DNA of 64,000 nucleotides from Tardiphaga sp. P9-11 (GTDB taxonomy: Bacteria; Pseudomonadota; Alphaproteobacteria; Rhizobiales; Xanthobacteraceae), in contig NZ_NPKQ01000005.1 in the NCBI RefSeq assembly GCF_008329525.1, positions 186,001 to 250,000 on the forward strand, in the 5' to 3' direction. The position numbers and the translations under genes are program-made. The notes below the pieces were generated by a model. It was given only the letters and a program-made list of their open reading frames with translations. It was not told the origin of the DNA and did no database searches. Each line of letters begins with the position of its first letter. The first letter of the stretch is position 1. This document shows positions 8,474 to 16,660 of this stretch, one piece after another.

Positions 8474-9250
8474 TCAGACGTTGATTTTTGCCAGTTTGCG
8501 GAGCAGCGCCATTTCTGTCTTCGAGATCAGATGGGCGCCGGTTCCCGTCATCGCCTTGACGCGGTCGTTTTCATAAATGAGACCAAATTCGCGAAGCTCG
8601 CGATTATTAGAAATTCTCGAAACGATCTGCCGAACGGCCAGGCGATCCTGATTGCTGAGCTTGCTGTCGTTATCGCGAGAACCCTGCCAAACGTCACCGG
8701 CGATAATCGCGTCGATCTCAACGCCCCAGAGTCGGGGTGCTGCCGCTTTGACTATTTGCAACTGTCGCAATGCATCAAGACCCTCTTCGACGGTCTGCAT
8801 CATGAGGAACCGATCAGAAGCTTCCGGAATTCTGGAAACGATTATGTTGATGCTTTGCGCGCGCGTGCTCTTCGGCTTTCGACCATGTAAGGAGCCACTT
8901 GCTTCGGTTTGACGAGCGTCGAGATAAAGTTTGAGATTTGGATCGGCCCGCAATGTTGTTTCATGAGGGCCCGGCCAAAGCTTCTCCCCTTCAACACGCC
9001 GACGGAGCTTGACGTATTCGCCTACGGTTCGTGAATTTATTCTCGGTGGTCTGAGTTCGAATTGCGTGCCGTCGTCGCCCGCCTTCCGAGCGAATGTCGC
9101 CGCTGCGCCCGAAGCAATATCGTCGCATGCAATCTTCAAACGTCTCAGCGTTTCTAGCGTTCGCTGTCCCCGCTCACTCTCCTGCGCTGCAGCCACCAGT
9201 CGCGACATGATCTCCGTCGACGCTTGCGTCTTCTCACCGCGGCTAACCAT
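8474..9250 (-). CDS. Third protein of the recombinase cassette (unknown, TnpC-position)
   Basis: 258 residues from the ATG at 9250, chosen because a GGAG lies 10 nt upstream and because the start overlaps the stop of the large recombinase by 8 nt. The frame is open further upstream, but that sequence duplicates coding DNA of its neighbour. No catalytic motif was recognised. It is helical and charged; a middle segment (PRINSRTVGEYVKLRRRVEG) is reminiscent of DNA-binding accessory proteins. In Tn554-like transposons a small tnpC follows two tyrosine recombinases and influences orientation or frequency of transposition. The position suggests a comparable accessory role, but sequence alone does not prove homology. 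Confidence 0.7.
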   Translation of the reverse strand: MVSRGEKTQASTEIMSRLVAAAQESERGQRTLETLRRLKIACDDIASGAAATFARKAGDDGTQFELRPPRINSRTVGEYVKLRRRVEGEKLWPGPHETTLRADPNLKLYLDARQTEASGSLHGRKPKSTRAQSINIIVSRIPEASDRFLMMQTVEEGLDALRQLQIVKAAAPRLWGVEIDAIIAGDVWQGSRDNDSKLSNQDRLAVRQIVSRISNNRELREFGLIYENDRVKAMTGTGAHLISKTEMALLRKLAKINV

Positions 9251-12200
9251 GGGCTTCATGCTCCAGAACCGAAGATTCGGGCGTCGCAAGCGAAAGCGCC
9301 TCGTCAAGGTTACATAACGACGGTACATCCTCAAACAGAAGGTGACCTTCCAGTATCTCCTGTAGTTGACCGTGACTGCTCGAACCCGCAATCAGCCAGT
9401 TGCCGAATGCGTCAAATGCCCTTTTGCTTTTGTCCGAAGAAATCGCGAGGAGTAAGTCCTCGCGTTTGTTCATTAACAAGAGTCGGTAGAGTTGATTGTC
9501 GCGTTTTTCTTCTGTGCCGATTGGTAGATCTATCTGCATTTCGGGATGCGTACGAGCGAAAACCACAAGGTTATTCTCCAGTTCGAACTGGTGCACGATT
9601 CGAAATTGAGCACCGGCATGCTGCTGATCAAATTCCGAAGACTGCGAAATGAGCGTATACACTGAACGTTCGGTGTCGGGATTTGCATCCAGAATCCCTT
9701 CGCACAGCTTCAAGGTCTTGCTCTCCGAGGCCCACTCTGCCCATAGAGAGTCTCGAAGTTCACGCTCCCGCCTTGCCTGTGCTCGCAGATGCGCAACCGG
9801 CTTGCCGTTGTCCTCCGCCTGATCGGCTTCAGCATTTAAGCGCACCTCGATTTCTTGCGAGTACTTGGCCTCCAGCATCAGCGCATTCACTCTGCTTCCC
9901 AGACCATTCAGAAACTTTGGACCTGTAACGCGAAAGCGGCATCGTGAGCATGCTCGTGGACGAAAAACAGGCGCGTGTCGCCCTGCGGAAATTCTTTTCC
10001 CGCCGATGCTGCAATCCCCACCTGGACAAAGGCCATGGGCAAAAACATCGGTCGGCGCGGCTCTCGAGGAACGGTGTTCTTGCAGCAATGTGCGCCCAAT
10101 CGGATCGTCGGCGTCCGGTGATTCTACCGCTTCATCCAATATCTCCTTTGCGAGAGGATCTGGCGAGGCGGCTGTTTCCCCTCGCTTGGTATACCCACTG
10201 TTCAATGCTTTATGGATTTCGCTGTACCGGACCTGTCGATAATACCAGGTCATTACGAGGGCGGAATGGCCGACAAGCGCTTGGATATATTCGATTGGTA
10301 CTCCGGCCTCGTGTAGCACCGTCACCGTAGTCACGCGTATCGAGTGAATATCGAAGACCGGGTTGCCTCCGCGAATGAGCGGATACGGATAGCCTAGCTC
10401 TCGCTCGACAATAGGCTCGCAATGCACAAGAAGGTCGTGCCAGTAGTTCGCGACAATGAAGTCGGACACCGGTTGGTGCATATCGTAGTCCGGGTTACGG
10501 AAGAGTGGGAAGACGGTCGGAAAAGGTCTGCTGCCTGTATAATTCGCGCTGAGGTCGATCTCCTTCGCGAGGATGGGGCTCTGTATCGGATTGTAGGTTG
10601 CTTGTAGGATGGCGATGCGTTCAACATTTGCCGCGATTATTGGGTCGATCCAAGGAACGTCAAATGGATCGCCCGTTTTATTCGTGTTGACGAACATTCC
10701 AAGTTCGCGGCGACGTCCTCCTTTTTCCGAAAACTCGAAGAGCCGTATAAATCCTTGTCGTCGAGCGACGGTCGCGGTAGGCGCTGAGTTAGGCTTGTGC
10801 ATTTTAGTTGATTGATCGACGATCTCCATATCGCCCTCACCAGAATCGAGCCAGCGCGCTTGATACTTGCGCATCCCGCTATGGAGGATGATGTCAATAA
10901 TGACGGGGGCGAGAGGGAAGAACACGCTCTCATAGATGCCAGTGTGCCGGTTCTTGCACATCTTGAAATGTGGCTTTCTGCGCGTTCCGAGTTCTCGAGC
11001 GAACTGGAAGTCATTCCGTCTGTTTTCTCTGACGATGATGTCCATCACTTCTCTGTCGAGCGGTCGCCGAGTCGTCTTTCCGTGTCGAGCCGGTGCCTCT
11101 CCCGCGCGATCCATATCGACGTCAAATGGATTCGGCGTCTGGTCGTGAAAATGATCTCGGATTGCGGCTAGCTGAAACGCGTGTGCCATAGTCGAAGGTG
11201 CACGGTATGCATTACCCTTTTTCGATTCCGAAAAATGTCTTGCTAGAAAGTTCACATATGTACTGCTGTTGGGCTTCCTGTCGTTAATATGTCTCGATCG
11301 AACGACTTCGCGAAAAGATTTTGGTGCATCCTGCTCGCCAAGATGAAGCATGAAGATAAGCCACGTATTAAGCTCTTCCATTTGATTTTTAACGGACTTC
11401 GTTCCGAATAGCGGCAGAAGCTCCCGAAACGATTCCGCCCAGTCCCTAATGAAGAGCGGAACCTGACGTACCGTGTGCCCGATGCACCTTTCTACAAGTT
11501 TAGTGTTCCGATTTGACGGATTCTCACACCACTCAAATGCGACCACGCCGGTCTTCGCGGTACGGCGCCTTCCGAGAAAGTGAGGAGCCGTCGCCTGCTC
11601 GGCAGCCACGAGCCCATGATATTCGCACAAGAGGCGATAAAGGTGGTTGGTGGAAGCTGATCGGAGTTCACCAGACGTGCGATGGGTTTGTGCCCACCTC
11701 TTAAAGTAGACCAGCGGCCACTCAACGAGCCCATGTCCTTGGAAGGCTGTGGAAGACTGCGCGATCGTAAGATACACATTCAAAATGTTCGCCGCAGATG
11801 TACTGCGCGATGCTTCCATGCGGCTCCAAACAAGATTACCTATTTCCCAGTATCGAGACGGCACTGCCATCCAGCAAGCGACAGGCCGAATCTTTTTTGG
11901 ATATAGATTCAGAATGTCTGTGATGTGGGATACCGGCTGTAGCCACACGCCTTCTGTAGATAGGTACTGAGAGAACCATGCCCATCCAAAAATGCGGCCG
12001 TGACCTTCGCCACTTTCTATTCTAGTTTTCTGCTCATTGAAGAACGCCTCAGTACAACGTGCGATCGTTTCGAGAGCATCAGGCGACGATGTTTCAGTAG
12101 CAAGATACTTATCGATCTCCAAATCTCCGACGAGGCTTGATTGATGGAGCTTCAACACATCGTCAAGACAGCAGTTTGCTGACAGAATCTCGGAAATTAA

Positions 12201-12647
12201 ATGCTTCCGGTCGGTCTCTTCGAGTGCATTTAGGATGCCGTCCAAGTTCCGAATATTTTTGCGGGGCTTTCCGTGTGGAGTTTTTGGCGGAACTGCGCGT
12301 ATGGCGATGAGTCCCTGAATAACGGCGTTTGGTCTAAAGTATGTAAATCGGTCCGAGCCTAATTCTCGGACCAAACCCAACTCGAGGGTCGGGAACCTCC
12401 TGATAGTATGAATTGATAGGTCAAGTTTACCGAAGCTGCTCATTGCATCTGTTGCGCTCCTGGTCAGAAGAGAGATCAAAAGTGCACGAAATTTCTTGTT
12501 GAAGTCGTGCCAGGCGCCGCGCAGCTGTTTCATTGAAATGGGACGCAACTGGACATATGTAGTTGTACTAAGGTTTGCGCTGTGACCTGATTCATCAGGG
12601 TTCCGCTGCAGGTTTGTATCGTTCGCGAATTCGACAATAGAGGTCAT
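9243..12647 (-). CDS. Large tyrosine recombinase (1134 aa) with C-terminal cysteine cluster
   Basis: Residues 1-520 are poorly characterised. The catalytic domain spans about 525-815, with Arg593 (LHSGMRKYQARWL), His768-x-x-Arg771 (DIHSIRVTTVTVLH), His794 (LVGHSALVMTWYYRQV) and the nucleophile Tyr802 or 803. A Cys cluster follows (GLCPGGDCSIGG ... ACSRCRF), a likely zinc-binding knuckle like those near the C-terminus of TnpB-type recombinases, then a charged helical tail. At 1134 residues it is nearly twice Tn554 TnpB (630). The start overlaps the stop of the upstream recombinase by 4 nt (12644-12647), and the stop overlaps the next gene. It probably works as a heteromeric complex with the 478-residue recombinase in site-specific integration. 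Confidence 0.88.
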   Translation of the reverse strand: MTSIVEFANDTNLQRNPDESGHSANLSTTTYVQLRPISMKQLRGAWHDFNKKFRALLISLLTRSATDAMSSFGKLDLSIHTIRRFPTLELGLVRELGSDRFTYFRPNAVIQGLIAIRAVPPKTPHGKPRKNIRNLDGILNALEETDRKHLISEILSANCCLDDVLKLHQSSLVGDLEIDKYLATETSSPDALETIARCTEAFFNEQKTRIESGEGHGRIFGWAWFSQYLSTEGVWLQPVSHITDILNLYPKKIRPVACWMAVPSRYWEIGNLVWSRMEASRSTSAANILNVYLTIAQSSTAFQGHGLVEWPLVYFKRWAQTHRTSGELRSASTNHLYRLLCEYHGLVAAEQATAPHFLGRRRTAKTGVVAFEWCENPSNRNTKLVERCIGHTVRQVPLFIRDWAESFRELLPLFGTKSVKNQMEELNTWLIFMLHLGEQDAPKSFREVVRSRHINDRKPNSSTYVNFLARHFSESKKGNAYRAPSTMAHAFQLAAIRDHFHDQTPNPFDVDMDRAGEAPARHGKTTRRPLDREVMDIIVRENRRNDFQFARELGTRRKPHFKMCKNRHTGIYESVFFPLAPVIIDIILHSGMRKYQARWLDSGEGDMEIVDQSTKMHKPNSAPTATVARRQGFIRLFEFSEKGGRRRELGMFVNTNKTGDPFDVPWIDPIIAANVERIAILQATYNPIQSPILAKEIDLSANYTGSRPFPTVFPLFRNPDYDMHQPVSDFIVANYWHDLLVHCEPIVERELGYPYPLIRGGNPVFDIHSIRVTTVTVLHEAGVPIEYIQALVGHSALVMTWYYRQVRYSEIHKALNSGYTKRGETAASPDPLAKEILDEAVESPDADDPIGRTLLQEHRSSRAAPTDVFAHGLCPGGDCSIGGKRISAGRHAPVFRPRACSRCRFRVTGPKFLNGLGSRVNALMLEAKYSQEIEVRLNAEADQAEDNGKPVAHLRAQARRERELRDSLWAEWASESKTLKLCEGILDANPDTERSVYTLISQSSEFDQQHAGAQFRIVHQFELENNLVVFARTHPEMQIDLPIGTEEKRDNQLYRLLLMNKREDLLLAISSDKSKRAFDAFGNWLIAGSSSHGQLQEILEGHLLFEDVPSLCNLDEALSLATPESSVLEHEAHG

Positions 12648-14080
12648 TCTTTGTCTACCCTTGCGTAGGCGGATTCCAAGGCTTCTCTCATTTCGGTCGT
12701 GTGCCCTCCGGAATAGTCCTGCTGGCTGCTGATGCTCTTGTGGTGCATCATCACTTGAATGAATTCGGCAGGCAATTTTAGTACGTTCTTCAACGTCTCT
12801 TTATAGTAGTGCCTCAAACCGTGAATATGACGTCCACTCAGATGCGGCTCGAGGCCCACTCGACGGCACGCGCGGTCGAACGCCTTTGTAAGATTGCTGT
12901 ACTTCTGCGGTTCGCCGAGCATCTTTCGATCGGTGAGATTGATAAAAAGATAGGGGTGCTGTTGAGCCGCGGTCATGTGGCGGCGCATGGCCAGAGTTTT
13001 GACGATCTCTTGAAGGAAAACGTGAGACGGTTGGCGGAATGACCAATAGACCCACGATGCACGCAGTGCGACATTCGTCTCCAGCATACTCTTCCAGCCT
13101 GCTCGAAGGGGATGCTTGGGTGGGTAGTGCGAACGTGGAATCAGTCCGTATTTCTTCGCTAGGTAGTCGATACGCCTTAGCGACGTGTCATCGAAAATTC
13201 CTGTGAACCGAGAATCTGCCGGGTCGGCGAGAACAACGAGTGGCGCCTTCTGAGTATCGCCGTTGGCAAACTCGCTTATCATGGTGCCAGGCATGACGTC
13301 GCAGCACCAGAGGTTCAGAGCTTCGCTAACTCGAATTCCGCCGTAGGCAAGCAGTATCCACAATGCTTTGAAAGCCGGGTTTCGTTCTGCACTAATAATG
13401 AGATCGACTTCATCCCGAGGCATCGTTTGACCCGCAGAGGAGCGTCTTGGGAGTGGATTTGCTCGTTCGACAACCAACGGCTTCGCGTGAGGCGCGGCTC
13501 CCATCAACTTCCTCCAGCGCTCTCGTTGGCCACGCAAATGGATAAAGAAATCACGCTTCCCCAAAACGGTAAAATCGGGAAATGTTTTGAGACGACCTCT
13601 CAATGGGATGAGTGGGATCGTTTCATAGCGGCGATGACAGAACCGAAGATAATCGATGATGGTGCTAAACTCAGTCTCAGCAGTTTTTCTACGAACCGGG
13701 AGCCATTGCGGAGTCTCCATATCGAGTTCATCGATGCGATCGCCGACCCGAAACGCTACATAGTTCCAAACAACCATTTGAAGATCATCTGCGGTGAGGG
13801 GAATCTGACTGTAAGCGATGGTTGAGAACTGATAGAGCCTACCGATCGTGCGTAAGGCGGCGTGAACGTTCTGAATTTTTGACTCAAGAAGGTCGAGTGC
13901 CCATGCGGCTGGCTCCCGAGGAACGTCTACTCGTCCGTCTGGAGTACGAATTATTAGCAGGGGTCGATTGAATGGCGGTTGCTTTGCTTTCGCATTGAGG
14001 ACGACGAAGGTCGGGATTCCTATTTCGATGTCATCAATGGTCGGAGGAGGTTCGGGGCGTAAACAGTCATGGTCAGTCAT
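12644..14080 (-). CDS. Tyrosine recombinase/integrase (478 aa), first gene of the cassette
   Basis: A complete catalytic set is visible: Arg250 (AYGGIRVSEALNL), His420-x-x-Arg423 (GRHIHGLRHYYKETL), His446 and the nucleophile Tyr456 (MMHHKSISSQQDYSGGH). The N-terminal half contains a probable SAM-like core-binding domain (about 60-190). Its gene leads a three-gene unit on the minus strand with 4- and 8-nt overlaps, so all three are expected to be made together. The order integrase, very large integrase, small protein parallels tnpA-tnpB-tnpC of Tn554-type elements. The ATG at 14080 has no strong ribosome site. Base composition of the cassette is visibly less GC-rich than the flanking chromosomal genes, consistent with transfer. 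Confidence 0.9.
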   Translation of the reverse strand: MTDHDCLRPEPPPTIDDIEIGIPTFVVLNAKAKQPPFNRPLLIIRTPDGRVDVPREPAAWALDLLESKIQNVHAALRTIGRLYQFSTIAYSQIPLTADDLQMVVWNYVAFRVGDRIDELDMETPQWLPVRRKTAETEFSTIIDYLRFCHRRYETIPLIPLRGRLKTFPDFTVLGKRDFFIHLRGQRERWRKLMGAAPHAKPLVVERANPLPRRSSAGQTMPRDEVDLIISAERNPAFKALWILLAYGGIRVSEALNLWCCDVMPGTMISEFANGDTQKAPLVVLADPADSRFTGIFDDTSLRRIDYLAKKYGLIPRSHYPPKHPLRAGWKSMLETNVALRASWVYWSFRQPSHVFLQEIVKTLAMRRHMTAAQQHPYLFINLTDRKMLGEPQKYSNLTKAFDRACRRVGLEPHLSGRHIHGLRHYYKETLKNVLKLPAEFIQVMMHHKSISSQQDYSGGHTTEMREALESAYARVDKE

Positions 14081-14419
14081 GCGACTATCCAGTTAGCGAT
14101 GGGTCATCGCCAACAAAGTCTGTTCGCTGCAGAAGGGCAAGATGCGCTAACGTGAGCGTTGGGCTGTCGTTTCTTGAATGAACGACTAGATTACGTACTA
14201 CAGGGAACAGCAAAGGACTGCTTCGAGAACATCCGCCCGAACGAAAGGATTCGATTTGAGAATCAGCGTCCGATGAAATTGTGGATAACAGCTGCGGTGA
14301 ACCGGGGAAGCTATCGAAGCGGAGCAGAAATCCCGCACCAGGCGACTGGTAGTCGCCGGTCGCCACGAATCGTGGGGCTCGGGTGGCCCTGCAATTTGTC
14401 CGAGCCCGTAAGCCGCCGT
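14081..14419. other. Gene-free spacer upstream of the recombinase cassette; possible element end
   Basis: No supportable gene. It contains the promoter region for the minus-strand recombinases and ends where recognisable nitronate monooxygenase sequence begins. The short repeat GGCGACTGGTAGTCGCC near 14341-14357 forms a small hairpin. The junction between element and host gene should lie here, but I cannot place it without the uninterrupted site. Confidence 0.3.
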
Positions 14420-14915
14420 TAGCGCGCCAAGGAGTTGCGACACCGGTGTTTGCTGCAGCGATCACCTGGCGGACCGCTCTCGCGCCCTACTACGTCGAAC
14501 TCGGGCTTGATCCGACGGGTGCTCCGCCGACTTCGAACCGAGCCCCCTTTGGCGAAGATTTCTGCGCCATCGTTGAGGAAATCCGGCCCGAGGTCGTCAG
14601 TTTCCATTTTGGCTTGCCCGACGAGGATTTACTCAAGCGTGTGAGCGCGACGGGCGCACGAGTCATATCATCCGCGACGACCGTTGCCGAAGCTGTTTGG
14701 TCGAGCAGCGCGATGTCGATGCTGTCATTGCGATGGGTCTGGAAGCCGATGGGCATCGTGGCAACTTCCTTACGGATCGGATGGCAACGCAGGTTGGCAC
14801 TTTCGCGCTGGTCCCTCAAATTGTCGATGCCGTAAATGTGCCGGTTATTGCAGCAGGCGGCATCGCGGACCACAGGGGATTTGCTGCAGCCATGGCCCTC
14901 GGTGCATCTGCAGTG
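14420..14915 (+). pseudogene. Nitronate monooxygenase (2-nitropropane dioxygenase) fragment, frameshifted
   Basis: One frame gives LAPYYVELGLDP, PEVVSFHFGLP and GARVISSATTVAEAVW. After a shift near 14697 another frame continues with VDAVIAMGLEADGHRGNFL, VPQIVDAVNVPVIAAGGIAD and AAAMALGASAVQ. These are consecutive blocks of the FMN-dependent nitronate monooxygenase barrel (the GGHRG loop and VPVIAAGGIAD phosphate-binding strand). The N-terminal part is missing and so is everything after SAVQ, where an unrelated tail follows to about 15042. It is therefore a decayed remnant, cut on its left side about 340 bp from the recombinase cassette. Confidence 0.75.
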
Positions 14916-15122
14916 CAAAATGATCGCGAACAAAAAGACCGGACATGCTGCCGAGGTTCAAAGCGAGAGGGCTCAAGGATTCGGCTTTGCCGTCGAGGCA
15001 AAGATCGAGGAGACGTGGCCCCAGTTGGGGGAACGTCGGTAGGCACAGCAGAAGTGCCGATTTGATGGAAGTTCGCGTTGTGGGTGCAAAGTTTTATGTT
15101 CGGCTTTTCGAGTCCGGGAATT

Positions 15123-16292
15123 TCATCGGGCGTGGTATATCGGGATAGATTCTGCGTGCGCGTCGATAATGCTGACGACCTTTTTTTCGAGCGGAAGGTT
15201 TGACTTTTCTTGCGCCCAAATCTGCTTAAAGCGCTCGACGGTTTCGGTCGCAGTATCGAGAACCAGCTTCTCGGGGATCATCGCCTTTGCGGCAAGATGC
15301 CTTAGCTCGTCGCGAGTGAAGTCAACCATCTTCTTTGTGCGCGAGTAGTTCAACGCCATCTTGTCGTCTGGAATATAGGGTATCGTGGAGAGAAGGTCGT
15401 ACGCAGGCGATAGAGCGGGTGTGCGCTTGTCGGAGTAGATCAAGGACCAGTTTTTGAGGTGCATGTCGGTATTCCCGATAAGCGTACTGAAAACCAACCT
15501 ACGGATAAACTCGGCGACGTCGGCCTCACCAGACTCGATGCCAAGTACCTTCGCAATTACTTTGTAGTTAGCGTGTTTGTATTTGTCGTCTGGAGGCACT
15601 CCGAAGACTTGGGCGAAATCCTCGATATGAATTGGGCCATCCGGGCTTCGATCAAAGCGTTTGATCGCCAACGCTTGGCCCTTGAATTCTCCGATGCCCT
15701 CGGGCAACCCCTCGATAGCCTTCACGTCAAGTAGCTGAAGGTCGGGTACGTCCATGCCAATGGACTTGGCAATCGTCATCATCGAGTATTCATTTTCCGG
15801 AACGCCCGGATATTGATGAGAAGGCAGCTTGACGATCCACGATCCTCCGACGCCCTCGACTGGGATAGTCAGGCCTCCCTTCTTTGCGTCGGTCTTCAAG
15901 GCAGAGAACTTCAATTGAACGCCAGCGAGGGAGAACCGCAGCATGTTCTGGCGCTCTTCCGGTCCAATTTCTTCCTCGACTTGAGGGGGGAGCGCCTCAC
16001 CATCCGCAGGAACTACCGAAAGCGCGCCCGGGAGATCTTGGCCAAGCATCCAGAGGAGAAAAAACTCGCGCTTCTCGTTAACCCCCGCTCGCTCTGCGAT
16101 GTAACGGCGAAGCGCTCCTTCCGGAAGAAGGTTCGAAAAGAACGGAGGTAGCACCTGCTGGATTGGTTTGAATGCTGTAAGCAGTCTGCCGAATTGATCT
16201 TTGAATGCGAGACTAAGGGTCGGGCGATTTTCGTCGTCTAGCTATCTCGACGCATTCTGCCTCAGAACGAATGCGTTTGCGCTGGAAGGCAT
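15123..16292 (-). pseudogene. HipA-type kinase gene with in-frame amber codon near the start
   Basis: A GGAGG ribosome site 7 nt before the ATG at 16292 marks the natural start. The frame reads MPSSANAFVLRQNASR and then TAG (16244-16242). It continues in the same frame with LDDENRPTLSLAFKDQFGR and runs unbroken to 15123. The body is a complete HipA fold: FFSNLLPEG, the SLAGVQLKFSA glycine-rich loop, AIKRFDR, the catalytic LIGNTDMHLKNWSL and the metal-binding PAYDLLST. HipA kinases phosphorylate glutamyl-tRNA synthetase or other targets and are held in check by a HipB partner. No HTH gene was found upstream. A GTG at 16154 could give a 343-residue protein lacking the N-terminal subdomain. Either the gene is inactivated, or it is suppressed or reinitiated. 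Confidence 0.75.
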
Positions 16293-16441
16293 GAAAACGC
16301 CTCCGAGAAAAGAGGTATTCTTGTAGTGACGCCAGATTTTGCCGATGAGCGCGTGTCCAGAAGTTGCGTTCCAACGTCCTTCCAGATCGCATAGACCGTG
16401 CAGACGAACCGCATCAGCGATGATAGGAGTTCGAGATACGG

Positions 16442-16660
16442 TCACAGCGGCGGCAGGAGACGCGAAGCGTGCGGCGGGGAATTTCCGACAACCGTCGTCG
16501 CTGGATAGGGATCGCGTTTGAACGCGCGATTGCGTGAGTCTTTCAGGACGGCGTCCCAATGCTCGGCGAGCATCTCCGTTGGTGGGGCTGGACCCGCGGC
16601 GGTCTTCCGGACGGCCTCACCGGCTAACTTTGCCATCTGTTCGGTGACCCGATGAGTCAT
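16442..16660 (-). CDS. Small ORF overlapping the stop of the helicase gene
   Basis: 72 codons. The ATG overlaps the helicase stop by 4 nt (16657-16660), the layout of a coupled downstream gene. The first 55 residues look protein-like (MTHRVTEQMAKLAGEAVRKT, then AEHWDAVLKDSRNRAFKRD). The last dozen are Ser/Pro/Leu-rich, and an adjacent frame is open onward to 16242, which hints at a frameshift around 16480. No family recognised. It may be the decayed second gene of the helicase operon. Confidence 0.35.
   Translation of the reverse strand: MTHRVTEQMAKLAGEAVRKTAAGPAPPTEMLAEHWDAVLKDSRNRAFKRDPYPATTVVGNSPPHASRLLPPL

Noticed and set aside
8474-14080. RIT-type element (three tyrosine recombinases in a row)
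   Set aside because: Only two of the three proteins carry R...HxxR...H...Y; the third has no recombinase motif.
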